Shown piece after piece: positions 49,008-61,841 of a DNA stretch of 64,000 nucleotides. Source of the stretch: Paraspadella gotoi (Eukaryota > Chaetognatha); contig CM119270.1 of the NCBI GenBank assembly GCA_051294375.1, positions 11,972,416-12,036,415 on the forward strand, given 5' to 3'. Position numbers and translations under genes: made by a program. The notes beneath the pieces are model-generated. The model worked only from the letters and a program-made list of their open reading frames with translations, was not told the origin of the DNA and did not search any database. The first letter of the stretch is position 1; every line of letters starts with the position of its first letter.

Positions 49008-50160
49008 CTCACGTCGTAATCTTCCGGCAATTCCTTAGTGTAAGCCCACGGAGTCAACCACAACTGAGAGAATGAGTGAAAAGAGATATAAGCTTTGAGT
49101 TCGTCCCTCAACGAGAGAATCGTCTCAGCCGTTGATCTCGTCGAAGCCTCTGGAAAAGAAGGAGTGGGTGGGTTTGCAGGTGAGGTTAAGACCTTAAAGA
49201 GGGTGAGTGAATTAAACAAAAAACAATAGAGCAAATTACCGATAAAATTAATTTTTCTGACGAAAAATTAACTAAATTAAAGTAAAAAATTACAAATTAC
49301 AAAGAACTCAAGATAAAAAAAACTCAAAATAAAAACCAAAACAATGGCTAGACCCCTTAAATGCCCTTATATACCCAACCGACCAGAAAATGCGTAAGGA
49401 CCCGGGTAAACGTCAAAACACGGGTTCTTCCCGACGCCGCTAGTCCCGAAATGCGCGTCCCAGTTCCGGTTCGGGTCGGCGCCGGGACAAAAGGAATTGT
49501 GGGGCGTCACGGTTTTACGCCACATCCGGTCTTTGGAGAAAGTGACCTCGTAGCCGTCGGGGTTAAGAACGGGGATGATGTACCTGAAAGTGATTGGATT
49601 GGATTGATTTATTGATTTAATTAGTTGATACATTGAATGTTTGATGAAAAATAATCCCCATTTTCCTCACCACACCATATCCGTGGTGAGTTTCACCACG
49701 GCGGGATCCTCGCTGTTCAACAGCAGATCGATGATGTAGATGCTCGAGGCTGTAGACACCCATTCCCTCGCGTGGGTGCCGGCGTCCATCCAGAAGGCGG
49801 GTTTTCCGAGGGCGGAAGTGCCGATCTGGGGAAAGAAAGAAGGATAGCGGAGAAAGGAAAAGTATCTAAGAAAAGTGTCGCTGTGTCAGAAGCTTTTAAC
49901 TATCCATCGTTGAGACGACCTTGATCCCTTTCAACGGATTCCCCAGGTAAGAGTTCCCGGCGGAGAATGGAAAGGCTCGTCCGGGATGCTTCTCCACCAA
50001 CTCGTCCAGCCATTTGTAGATCTCCCACAGTCGAGGATATCTACCGACGATCGTGTCCGTGAGAGAGTAGGTGGCGGCGAGGTTGGATAACTCCTGGCAG
50101 GTGGGGTGAGTGAAAACGAAATAAATAAATAAATAAATTAATAAATAAATAAATATAGAT

Positions 50161-50215
<55 letters not shown>

Positions 50216-53200
50216 AAAAAGAAAAGAAAATTACTTGAAACTGGATCGCCTCCTGCAAATTCCCGATGACCTCGTCCACCTTCAGCCCTTCTCTCTCCAG
50301 TCGCCCGACGACGGCGTCGACGACCGACTCGGCGGCGCGGAACCCAACCTCCGCCTCCACGGCCACGGGTTCCCGCCAAAAGTCGAGGAGGAGAGCTTCG
50401 TCAAGGAGTAGGTCCTTTTGAGAGAAGGGGGAATGATAGGGGGTGAGGGGAAGAAGGAGATGAGGGAGGAAGAAGGGAAGGAGGGGAAGGGGCAGAAGCA
50501 GGGGGAAGGGAAGAATTGAGAGAAAAATTAAAAGGAAAGGAGGGAGAGGAGGGGCATTTGAAAGGTGGTAGAGAGAGAGAAGTTGAGGGGAGGAAAGGAA
50601 TGGAATGGAAGTGGAAATGGAAAATTGAGGAGTCGGAAAAGAGAGAAAGGGAGAGGAATCAGGAGCGGGAGCAAAAGGTGAAAGTGGGAAATAAATATTG
50701 TCTACGAAGTCGTTGGAAAACATTTATGAGTATGAATGGCTTTAAAATAGTGGATCGCTCGGGAGATGGAGGGAGGTTAAGGTTTGAGAACAAAGAGAGA
50801 GAAGCGAAAGACAAAAGCGGAAAGAATCCGAGGACGAAATGGAAACGGATACAAAATACTTTTCGAGCTCAAAATAACAAAATGAAACGGAAAACGATTT
50901 CGCCGATTCCTGTTTTCGCTGACTCGTCATGACGTCGCCACGCCGCCCAAAACAACGAAATCGATTATGACAATCGACGTTTTTTCGCGCGAGATGGACG
51001 ACAACGACGACGACAACTACGACGACCACGATAGGGACCAAGGGACGCCATAGTCGGACCTCAGTTTGCGTGTACGTGTCCCCGAGAAATCGGGTTCCCG
51101 GTCGACCGTTGACTAGTGATCTCTTTTATTTTAACCTCTGCACGAGATTTCTTTAATTTAGCTGTTTAATTGATTTTAAATATATTTTGTTAAAAAAACG
51201 AATAGTGCTTTAAGGGATTCCGACTTGGCAAACACGAAGACCACAGCTATGAAAACAACGACAACAACAACAATAACAAAAAAAATATAAACGGTCACAA
51301 CGACAACAACCAACTACATCCAAAGAGAGCCTCCTCTTGTCCGCACGACAAAGCGACACCAACCCTGACACGCATTCCCTTTCCCTTTTGTCCGAGCGAA
51401 TTTCGTCCGTCGCCAGAATCCCGTTTTTACGACTTCAAACTCGATCGGTTCGTGTCGCTACAGTACGGAGCGACCAGAAGTTACAGTGGGACCTCATTAT
51501 CTCAAGACAAGAATTGACGGGAAGACCTCGGTTAATTCGCTAAGACAAAGGATATATTGCGTCGTCGCTGGAAAACGAGTAAAAGATTGAGACAACGAAA
51601 TAACCAGTTTTGTTGGATCTGGCGATTTTATTTCGACGCGCTGATATTTATTGCTTATCTCTTCGCCAAAGGATTTGAAAAAAAAATCACATTCAAGAAA
51701 GGAGCTAAAAATAATTATTCAATCATAATACCTCGACCGATGAATTTCAAAACGTAATGACAACGTAATATCTATTTTTACCCACTTTCGGCGTCAGTTT
51801 ACGACCGATATCGAATACTAATCAATTTAATTAATTAATTAATGTACGACTAATTTGTTGCGCAAAATTAGTTCCCGGATTCGGCGAATGTTCGATTTGT
51901 GACAAGAAACTTTTTTCAGTTTAGATGGATGACAAAAAACAGTAAAAGATTAGCTATGAAAGGTTACGGTGTGTCATGATCTGAACCACGTGACGTGAAC
52001 TCCTCCTGCCACGAGACCAATTAAATGAATGAGTAATTCTATTAAAGAGAGACCGATTTTTATAGTGGGAGATTCGGGTCTAAATTAATGGTAGCGATAA
52101 ACGGAAAAAAATATTCTCGCGATAATCCTTAAATTAAAGCTTAATTCAACTTTACAACGTATATAAACTAAAAATAGCAACGAAAAAAATAAAAGAAAAC
52201 AAAAAAAAGACGAATAAAAGAAACGAAAAACTAAAACAAACAAATAAGATTAAACAATTAAAATTGAAAAAATACAAAAAACAAAAAAACAAAAAAAACA
52301 AAAAACAAAAAAACAATAAAAAAAAATCGAAAAAGAAACGCCAACCTCACTTTACTTAAAATCAAATTAAACAATGCTACTCTGGACATATCTTCTACCT
52401 CTCCTTTCCCTCGTCTTTCCTTCCAACCTCCTTTTCCTCCCTTCCGTCAAATCTACTTCCCCCCTCACTCTCCCTCTCCTCTCCCTCTTCCTCCTTCCCT
52501 CCATCCCTCTCTCCTCCGCCAACATCTTCGCGCCCCCGAGCGCCTTCTCCCTCCGAACGACGATGAGTCGCGGCGCCGATAAACGGCTGCGGCGCTGGGT
52601 TCGCAAAGGCGCCAAGATGCGCGTGGACATCTTCTTGCGCTGGGGGAAGGAGTTGGGGATGCCGGAGGAGGCCGAGAGGTGCCGTCACGGGAGGGTTCGT
52701 GGAAGAACGTTTTTAGGTCAGTAAAAAAGAAATATTAGTATGAAATACTCGTCTCTGCTCAATATAACATTAGGCTCAAACATATATTGGTTGTACTAAT
52801 GTCATAAGATAATTTTAGTAGTTCATTATTAACCTTAAAATTCATCAGCTCCTCCGGGACCAGATTCAGCTGATGAAATCTATCGACAGACAGACAACGA
52901 TTTACAAAAAAACGTGACTCATTCTGTCTCAGCTGTAACTTTGACTCAACGTCTTTTAAATCCTTTACATGACTGAGTAAAGTGGGAATTATAAAAACAT
53001 GTCATCATTCTAAATATTGTGTCCACATAATATTTTTTAGACTTTATTTAAATTTACAACTAATAAATAATTTGATTATTCATTCCCTCAAGAAAACCCG
53101 AACGCGACAGAAACCGAGCCAGTCACTTCTCCCTCGCGCCTCCCTCTCCCGCCACTCGCTCGCCCCTTCCGCTCCTCGGCCAGACACGCCCATCTCATCG

Positions 53201-54027
53201 TCGACTTTTGCCGCTTTCACTGGCGGCGCCGCGACGCCGTGGACGTCTTCGGCGAGGCGGGCGACTTCCGGTCCGACGTCTACTCTCTCGGCGTCGTCGG
53301 CCTCGCATCGGCGCGCGTCGAGATCGGCGTCGATTTTGACTCCGGCGTCTCGGCCGCCGATCGGCGCAGATTCCGGGAATGTCGCCAGTTGCCGGAAAAG
53401 CTGGAGGAGGCGGCGGCGGTGGTCAAGTGGACGGTGGACGAGATCGTCAAGGATGTGGAAGAGAATGACGACGATGACGACGACGACGACAAAGGAGGAC
53501 TTCTTTCTAACTTCCCTCCGCCCAAACCGGTCGACCCGCCTCTTCCCTCTCCGCCCCTTCCTTCCGACAATGTCTCCGCCTGCGAGCCTCCATCGCCTCC
53601 ACGCCCACCCCTGGCCCTCTCGCCCGGACTCAATCCCGACAGCGTCCTCTGCTTCGTCGCCCTACGACCGGACGATCCTCTCCAGCAGGAATACCTCGAG
53701 ACTCCGGAGTCTGAACCCATCGTCGGAGACGCTTATCGTTTGGCCGACATCTGCGTCGGCTTCGGAACTAGGCTGCGCGATGAGAGGGCGGCGGAGAAGA
53801 AGGAAGCGGCGACGGATCAGCGGCCGTGGGCGGCGTCTGAGGCTGCGCTGCGCCGGCGAGCGGCGGCGAGATTTGAAACTTCGGTTAACGTTTTTCGATT
53901 CTGCTTTTTGATCTTCACTCTCGCTTTCGCGCCGCTTATTTTCCTCAAGGTAGAGTCGTGGTGAAAGGGAGAGAGAGACAGAGAGAGAGAGACAGACAGA
54001 GAGAGAGAGAGACAGAGAGAGAGAGAA

Positions 54028-54063
<36 letters not shown>

Positions 54064-57000
54064 TCAATAAGATGAAGCTTCCAACAAAGGGTTGAGGGAA
54101 AGTTTACTACAGGAGGACAGCTAAGACAGCTGAAGTTTTAGGTCAGATTGAAGAATACAGGAGGGAAAAGAAAATGAAAGGTCAAGTCTCAAGGGATGTA
54201 TATGTACATGCAAATTAAAAACTAAATTCGTTGCGAAAACCAATCTTTTCTCTTGTTTAAGAATATTCATTGAAAATTGTTATCATCATTCGCCTCCTCT
54301 TCAGGTTTATCCCAGCAGCCAGGAGCTGCGAAGATTTCGTCGGGCAGATCGAATGCGCGTCAACGACGACGACGACGAAAACGTGGAGAATCTCGACGAG
54401 GAGAGGTGGGTTCGAGTGGAGGCCGGAAAGCTTCGTCAAAATGCAGCGAATCTCGAAGAGAGACTCTCAGGAACGCACTCTAGTCAAAATAAGGAAGCAA
54501 CGAGTGGAATAAGTCTTCCAGGAAAAGAAATGGATCCCAACGACGCCCCGATCGACGCCTCTTTGCTGCAAAACGGTGCCGTTTCAAACGCAAGGTGAGA
54601 TTCTCGACTACTGTGCTTATTTGCTACGATGTCATTCTCCCATTTTAGTTGATAAAACCATCCGCCACAAATTAGTAAAACAATCTTCTTTTATTTAAGG
54701 TCCATTATGCGCCCGACTTCAGTTCGTGACGCTACTGACGACGCCGCAGCCGCCGACCTCGCCGCCGATTCCCCCGACGTACTTCCCGTACGGCGCCGGG
54801 TCCGCACCTCGGCGACTCAACGCGCGCGCAAATCACTTCGCTCTTTTTTTCATTTCGATTTCGAGACGGACGACGACGATGATGACGACGATCGCATTTT
54901 CGTCGCCATTGACGACCGGGCCCCCTCGGTTTCGCCGTTGGCCTTGCTCTCCGCGGAACCCGCCTTCGGTCATCCTTGCGTCAACTCGTTCGTCTCGTGG
55001 CTCCGACGATGGGCGCTCATCGTTTTGGCGTCCGGTCACGGTCCGTTCTTGATGGCGTACATGGATTCCCACGTGTACCCGGTGCTCGTGGATACGATGA
55101 TGGCGTTTCGGTAATCGATTTGTTGCAAATAATCCATTGTTTCTCAAGTTAGGATTTTCTTAAAGCATTAGTTGATAGCAAGTCTTCATTTAAGTTAGAC
55201 TTAGCAAATTAATTCGCTTTATAATCCCGAGTATTAATAACTATATCTTATAATACTATCCTCTCCTATTTTTATAATCCTTTTTCCTTCCCAGCGTCGA
55301 ACACAACGTGACAGTCTCCGATTTGTCCTACTGGAACTTCTTCGCCTACAACAGATGGAACTGCTTCTTCATGTTCATCTTCCTCTACTGGAACATCAAC
55401 GTGGCCGCTCTCGCCGTCCCCGCGGTCACCAAACACTTCGTCGAGTCCTGCTACTATTCCCATCACTTCGGTCTCCATCGCCTGAACGACGACTTCGTTC
55501 CCCATCACCTGGAGAGCCTGGACGGTCTAACTCGTGTAAGTCGCGGCCTGGCGATTCGCCTGGGCCTGCCGTATCGACGAGACTTTTGGCGTTTCGTCTG
55601 GGGTCGTCTGCGAAAAGATTGGAGCAAAGCGCGAATCTTCATGATCCTGCTCAGTCCGTTTTCGATCTCCGCGGGGCTTTTGAGCACTCTGCCCATTTTC
55701 GCTCTTTTCCCCAATCACCCCTTCGGCGCGGAACTGCCCGGGGGTGGAGGGTGTGGCTCGAGGCTCTCCAACGTCGCGCGACGAATCTTCGCTTTCGTCG
55801 TTTACCTTTGGAAACTGAGCCTCTTCGTCATCCACGTCTTCCTCCTCTACCTCACCCTCTCCATCTACTTCGAATTCCTCGTCCACACCCTGACGGCGAC
55901 CATCCAACACTTCGAACTTACCCTCAACGTCCTCGGAGTCATCGTCGGGTTCTTCACCTTTCTCTGGCGAATCAAATCGCGAGCGAGGAACAAGTATCTC
56001 TCTCTGCAACTCTCGGTGCTGCAGACGGCGAGGGAGATTGACGAAAACGAAGAGGACAACGACCAGGGGTGAGCCAGTCGTTTTTCTATTTACTGTTTTA
56101 AGTTGTTTTTTTATTTTAAATATTATTTATTTATATATATATAAGATCGATATAAAAAAAACGTGGTTCGAAAGAGAGACGAAAATCTCATAGAATGCGA
56201 TTTTTTTTAAATTTTGTGATTTTTGTAACTTCTTTACCAAAAAAAGTTTATATTTATATCTACAGAACGACGGGACAACAAAAACGCCGCGCCCTCGTCC
56301 GTTACTGCCCTCAAGGCACTCCCTATATCCCCAAAGCACTCCACAAACTTATCGTCCACGAGATGTGCCATCCGGGGCTGGAACGATTCAAATTCGCCCT
56401 CAAATTGGCGGGCATGGCGACGCTGGTGTGGTACGTCGACGCCGTCGTCAAAGTGTCCAATTTGGACGGAGAGTTGACGGCCTTCGGGGCGGCGCAGGCC
56501 ATCGTCACTCTCGCCGTCGTCGTCGTACCTTCGGTTCTTGCCGGGTTTCGATCCGAGGAGGAGAAGGCTTTCGCCGAGGAGCAGAGGCGATGCAAAATCA
56601 AGGCTTTGATCGGGAAGTTCTTGGAGGAACATCCCGCGGCCGCGAGTACTCCAGTGAGAAAGAGAAATGATAAGGCTGGGCATTGATGGGGGGGAAGCTT
56701 GTGTTGATATTCGAAAACTAATTATGGGATTCAGTTAATATTTGTTATAATAAATGTAAGTTTCAATTATCACAGAGTTCAGTTTTAAAAACGCAACAAA
56801 AATTTATTCTGGTGGAAGGATGAACGATTTTAGAAAAAACATTCGTTGCTATTGTTTGTAACTTACATGAATTCGTTAACTATTTTATCACTAATTCTCA
56901 GTTTTTGTAACTTTTACTGTACTTAATAACAAGTTTGATTTGTCTCTCGATTTTTAATTTGATTCCAATATAATTGATCTCGGGTGACGATCGATACGGA

Positions 57001-57201
57001 AAAAAAAAAATTATTCAATAAAGAAACGAAAAGTGCATTGAAAGTTGACTGTTGAAAAACCCAACTGACCTGCAGAACTTGTAGTTGCCGTTCGTCTTTG
57101 GGCGTGACGCTAAATACTTTGTCCCCATCATATTTCACTCGTTTCTCCGGTCGGGCAAGGCACGAGACAATGCCGAACGCGCAAAGTATAAGTAATCTCA
57201 T
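47327..57201 (-). CDS. Zinc carboxypeptidase, M14 (A/B type), eight exons
   Basis: Exons 57070-57201, 50235-50414, 49920-50093, 49671-49825, 49384-49583, 49013-49149, 48583-48685 and 47327-47517 join in frame into 423 residues, normal for a secreted procarboxypeptidase. It starts MRLLILCAFGIVSCLA (signal peptide); an ATG six codons earlier is also possible. The activation peptide follows (VKYDGDKVFSVTP, then exon 2). Catalytic residues are all present: zinc ligands in GTHAREW and ISFHSFSQ; substrate-binding Arg, Asn-Arg and Tyr in DRMWRKT, DPNRNWD and ILYAAS; and the catalytic Glu in FTIEC. At the specificity position (GGAFDW) the residue is Phe, not the Asp of B-type enzymes, so hydrophobic C-terminal residues are the likely substrates. 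Intron 1 is 6.65 kb and contains another gene on the opposite strand. Confidence 0.97.
47959..48003. repeat. 11-bp tandem repeat, four units
   Basis: GTCATGAGCTT is repeated four times in a carboxypeptidase intron. Confidence 0.95.
48298..48425. repeat. (GA)n-rich microsatellite
   Basis: An interrupted GA/GAAA run in a carboxypeptidase intron. Confidence 0.93.
48968..49007. repeat. (TTTC)n repeat at a splice donor
   Basis: Read on the carboxypeptidase transcript it is GAAA, and it begins within about five bases of the donor of exon 49013-49149 (GTGAGAGAAAG). Confidence 0.95.
50119..50222. repeat. (AAAT)n and (AAAG)n arrays
   Basis: Two adjacent tetranucleotide arrays fill the short intron between carboxypeptidase exons 2 and 3. 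Confidence 0.95.
52374..56686 (+). CDS. Multi-pass membrane protein of unrecognised family, nested in a carboxypeptidase intron
   Basis: Six exons, 52374-52716, 53093-53949, 54305-54594, 54700-55110, 55295-56068 and 56266-56686, join in frame into about 1,031 residues. The first half is hydrophilic with acidic runs and a Pro-rich part. A hydrophobic segment (FRFCFLIFTLAFAPLIFLK) ends exon 2. The second half has several more: WALIVLASGHGPFLMAYM, FFMFIFLYWNINVAALAV, ISAGLLSTLPIFALF, a cluster around FVIHVFLLYLTLSIYFEFLV, LGVIVGFFTFLW, and near the end AIVTLAVVVVPSVLAGF. A conspicuous sequence before the last segments is GTPYIPKALHKLIVHEMCHP. I do not know the family. The start is uncertain: ATG 52374 opens a Leu-rich stretch in CT-rich DNA, while ATG 52563 (MSRGADKR) is an alternative. 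It lies wholly within carboxypeptidase intron 1 on the other strand. Confidence 0.83.
53968..54061. repeat. (GA)n microsatellite close to a splice donor
   Basis: A GA/CAGA run beginning about 18 bases after the donor of exon 53093-53949. Confidence 0.93.
56748..56753 (+). terminator. Polyadenylation signal of the nested membrane-protein gene
   Basis: AATAAA 62 bases after the stop codon at 56684-56686. Confidence 0.65.
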
Positions 57202-58135
57202 GTTAAGGAATCGGTTCAATTTTTAAGACTAATCGGTATCATTACGACCAAGCTAGAAATTCCAACCAGGATTCCGGTATCTTCATTTTTGATTTGACTA
57301 ACATATGTTTTTTGATAAAGTCACCAGCCGTTGAAAATACACAAAAAAAAAAAAAAAATAACTCGGAGAGTTTTTAACTACGTAAATTCTTTTTGAAATT
57401 GTGCTAACAATAACAATATCTTTGAATTCGGCTTTCAATATATGTATTTTAAAAATTTTTTATGTCATATTATTGACATTATTGTAACAAGGTAAATTCT
57501 ACGCAAAACGAAAAACCTAAAATATTATAAACTGACAATCAAGCGAACTTTTTCATATAAATAGACAAAACCAGCACTGCAGTGAAAATGAAGTACTTTT
57601 CATTTCTTGATTATGTAAGCGGGTTTTTAGCCTTGAATGTAATATGATCATATGATATCACAGTGTAACACAAATCCCAACACATAACAGCATTACTCAA
57701 TAATCATACAGTATTTCAAAACTTTAAATATAGAACATGAAGGTTGATGAAGAAATTTTTTGTTACGAAGATAAAAAATATATATACTGTTTACAATATA
57801 CATATTTATATATTAATGGTACAAAATTATTTATTACCTGAGGAGCGTTTTTTCAGCTAATGACCATGAAAATTTTTTTTATTAGAAAAACTTCTTTTAA
57901 CGATGTTAATAGATGCAAATAAAAACAAACAAACAATAGAGATTTAAAAAAATAATCATGAAACTTTACCAAGCCTTATTGATTTTTATTTCGGCAACGT
58001 ATTCTTCCCAAATTCTACAGAAGAAAATGATTTTGAATAAATTCTGAGGTAAGGCACTGGAAATGCTCTTTGTATAAAGAGTAAGTAATATTTTTTTACA
58101 CTATGATTATTTGGCCTTGACGGGACTTTTGGGCT
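57202..58135. other. Intergenic, between carboxypeptidase start and KASH gene end
   Basis: AT-rich, with no coding exon seen. Both neighbours are on the minus strand, so this interval should hold the 3' untranslated region of the KASH gene and the promoter of the carboxypeptidase gene. No clear TATA box was found. Confidence 0.6.
57985..57990 (-). terminator. Polyadenylation signal of the KASH gene
   Basis: AATAAA on the minus strand, about 146 bases after the KASH stop codon. Confidence 0.55.
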
Positions 58136-61100
58136 TCAGATCGGCGGCTGTCCATCCGGGTATCTCAGCTGCGGAAGGAGACTCCACCTAAATCTGTTTT
58201 GACGGCTGCAGCAGTCTGGACGCAGCAACAAACCGCAGCTCAACAGCAGGAACGCCAGACTGCAGCAAACGAAGAGCAAACTGAAAGGGGGAAGTCTGAA
58301 GGCGAATGGAAGGAAATTTGAGATGGAGGGAATGAAGGAGGAGAAGGGTAGGGAAAGGAAGTTTCGACGGGTGGAGGGAAGGTCGCTGGATGTTCGAGAG
58401 AAGCGGCTGCTTTGAGTGAGATTGCTGCAGTGGTTGCGACAAGGACTGTAAAGAAAAAAGTGAGATAATAATGACGATTCATAGGTAAATGAAATTGTTA
58501 ATATTTAAATTACCATAAATCGTGATGAAGCAACAATCTCATAGATGCGACTTGATTATTGTTTTCATCATCGTCGTCGTCGGCGCCATGATTGTCTTCG
58601 ATGTCGTTTTGAATTCTATTACTTCGTTGCGATTCTTTTTCTTCTTCCATCGTTATATCTTTTAACACTATCCTCTTCAATTGATCCATTTCTTCCTCCG
58701 CTTGTTCCAAATTTACGCGTAAATGATCCGGAAAAATTTCATCTTTGTTTTCGATCGTCAGATGTTGCAGGAGTTTCTGAATCTTTGGAGAAAATGTAAA
58801 AAATTAATTAGCTTAAATTTGCAATCATAAGTTAAGACATAACTAGCTATATTTCAGATCAGCGCCTTCTAACCTTTTGTTTCATCATAGTCGCATCCTC
58901 GGCCAGCATTTCCCGATCGTCCCAAGAGAGGTCCGCGCAGTTCGCGAAAGATTCTATTCTTTTTTTCAACAAAAGAGCATCTTTCTCGACTCCCAAAATT
59001 TCACCCCTTTTCTCGAGAAGACGCGAAACCTTCTCAATTCGCTCGTCCAAAGAGGATTCGAGATTGGACATCCCGTCTATGAGTCGAGAGGCTCGTCGTC
59101 GTAAGCGACAGATGTCGAAGCGGGGATTCTCTTCGCCGAATGTCTGTAGAACGTTTAGAGGGAAATGACACTAAATATTACATTACTTTTTGTTTTTGAA
59201 AAGCAACTAAAAATTTCGGTTGCTCACCTTCAGCTCGGCTTCGATGTTGCCTATTCGTCGAATTCGATCGACGACGTCATCCCGTCGACCAATCAGCGCT
59301 CGAGAAACACGGGCAAAGGCGGTGGGGCGATACTCGAGCGGATTGAGTTCGGAAAGACCGCGCCTGAGATCGTCACAAGAATTTTCGAGAGACTGAAGAG
59401 CTAGTCGAAGATCCTGAAGGTGTTAAAACATATTCGTATATTTAAAAAATATAATTAAATATTTCTGAGCAATTGTCGTCGTTGTTCTCACCCTAATCTT
59501 CGCCGCTTGGTCCCTCTGAAAAGCAGCGACGGCCATGACGTCTTCCCAGGAGTCGACGAGCCTTTCCATCGCCTCCAACTCTTCCCTCATCTCGTCGCTG
59601 GATGCGAGGCGTCGCCGGAGACCCTTGGCGACGGCGACGAGGCAGGCGGCGTTGGTGGAACACGTCGCCAGGAGGTCATTGTACTTGGAGGGACGTTGGA
59701 CGGAGCCTTCGCCAGAGAAGGCCGTCTTGAAGTGGACGAGAGCTGCTTTGGTTAACTGAGAAAAAAAGAGAGAGGGATGGTGAAAGGGAAAGAGAATGAG
59801 AGAGAGAAATAAAAAGAAAGAGAGAGAAGAAATGAGAAAAAGTAGTGATGAGCACTGAGCATTTTATTTCATTTTTGTTTCATTATTCAATTTTAATAAT
59901 TCTCTCATCTTATTTTTTAATCATTTCCATGTTTACTTATAAAATATACTGACCTGCAATTGACCTCGAGATTCCCTGATGACGTGATGCACGTCTTCGA
60001 CATCAGAATCCGTGTCCAGCGCAGCAGCTCTCCTTGTGCGCAGTGTTCTCCGCTTCTGCGGCGGCGTTTTCGTCGCTCTCAAAGCCTCCGTCGACGGAGG
60101 TCGTTCCCAGTCGCTCTCCAGATCTTCCATGCAGTCGCGATGGAATTCTAAGGTCTTATCGAACTCGCTCTCCAAGAACTTGTTTGGCGTGGAATGCATC
60201 GCCGCGCCCTCTTTCAAAAAGGAGACAAACGCCTCTTGGTGGACGGGCGACGGAGAAACCGACGGGAAAAAGGTTCCCGATTTCTCTGCGACGGGCTGGG
60301 GTAGTTCGGGTTCCTTTAATTGGAAAGGATGGTCGAGGAACGATCGACGCGTCGGCGTCCACATCTCGATCGGTTCGACGCTTCGAATCCTCTCCACTTC
60401 CTTCGGACTTCGCAGAGTCGCGTCGAACGGCTCGTCGAGGATCTCCGTCGGACTCAAGGGCGACGCCAAAGATCCTTTCCTTCCCTCGCTCCCGAATCCT
60501 GTGTCCGAGGATTCAAATTCGCCCTCGGAACTGCTCGTCGCCAGTGACGGCAGAGTCGGCGGCGGCTCTTGCACGTGTGTTGGAGAATGTCTATTGGCTT
60601 CGGTAAAGATCTCTTTATCTGTAGCTTCTCTTTCGCCGGTAGAATCGCCGCCTTCGTCGAATCCCCTGCCACCTCCTTTAAACATCCTGTCAACCTCCAA
60701 TCCCTTCAAACCGGAAGCAAAGGCGCCGACATCTAGCTCCACTTGGTCGACGCATCTTCGCCCCAGATCTTCGAGCAGGACGACCCATTCCATCGAGAGT
60801 AGGCGCATCTCGTGGCACTTCTTTAGCAGCACGCGCATAGTGGAGAGGAGATCTTCGGGCGAAGGGCCGAAGTCGAAGAATCGAAGAGCGTGTGGACGAT
60901 CCATTCCGACATTTGAGTCAATGCTTTGATGGCCGTTATCGTCCTTCGAAAGTTTTTGCACGTTTCCCGAATCTTTTGGAAGCTTAAAAGATTTTCTCAA
61001 GTCTGTCTTCGATCCTCCATTCTTTTCCTCAATCGCTTCTTCGTTCCATTTTAAGTTTTCGATATCCTCTGACTCTTCCTCAACTCCCTCGCGATCCTCT

Positions 61101-61794
61101 TCCTCATCCTCCATCAAATCCTCCAACGCCTCCTCGATCCTCTTCAGATTCGCCTCTTGCGCCCGAATTTGTGTCTGCAGGGATTCCTGCGCCGCGATCT
61201 CTGTGCACAAGTCCGTCGATTTCCACGGCGCCGCGACAGTCTCCGTCACGCGAATTGGGCGCAACTTTCTGTCGGGGGAAGATCGGAAATTATAACCAAT
61301 TAACCATGTATTAGAATAAATAATGAGAAAATTATGTATATTTAACTATTTTCGTATTCTTCCCTTTTTTTTAACTTCATAATTTATTATCTCTTTCCAT
61401 TTTTCTTCCTCTTCCTCTCCTCTCCAATATTTTTTTCCTTCAATTTTTCTTTAATCCCTTTTTTCTTTAATTCTTTCTTTTTACTTTCACGTCCATCATT
61501 TTTTCAATCCTTCATTCAATATTTATTTCATTTCTTCTTTGATTGATTTTGCCTTTTGTTATTATTTTTTTATTTCATTTTTTTTCATCACCTCCGAAGA
61601 GAAGAGAGATGCAGCGCGACGAGGCTCAAGTCTTCGGCGAGCGATTGCAAAGGAGTTCTTGATGAAGAGGAGGCGTCGAGGGGAGACGCGGGATGAGGAG
61701 AGACTTGGAAGCTTCGTCCGTGGTGGCAGCGATGGTGGAGCGGGCCGTCAGGGTCGATTTCGAGCTGAGGAGATGGCAAGGACAGAGAGAGAGA

Positions 61795-61841
<47 letters not shown>

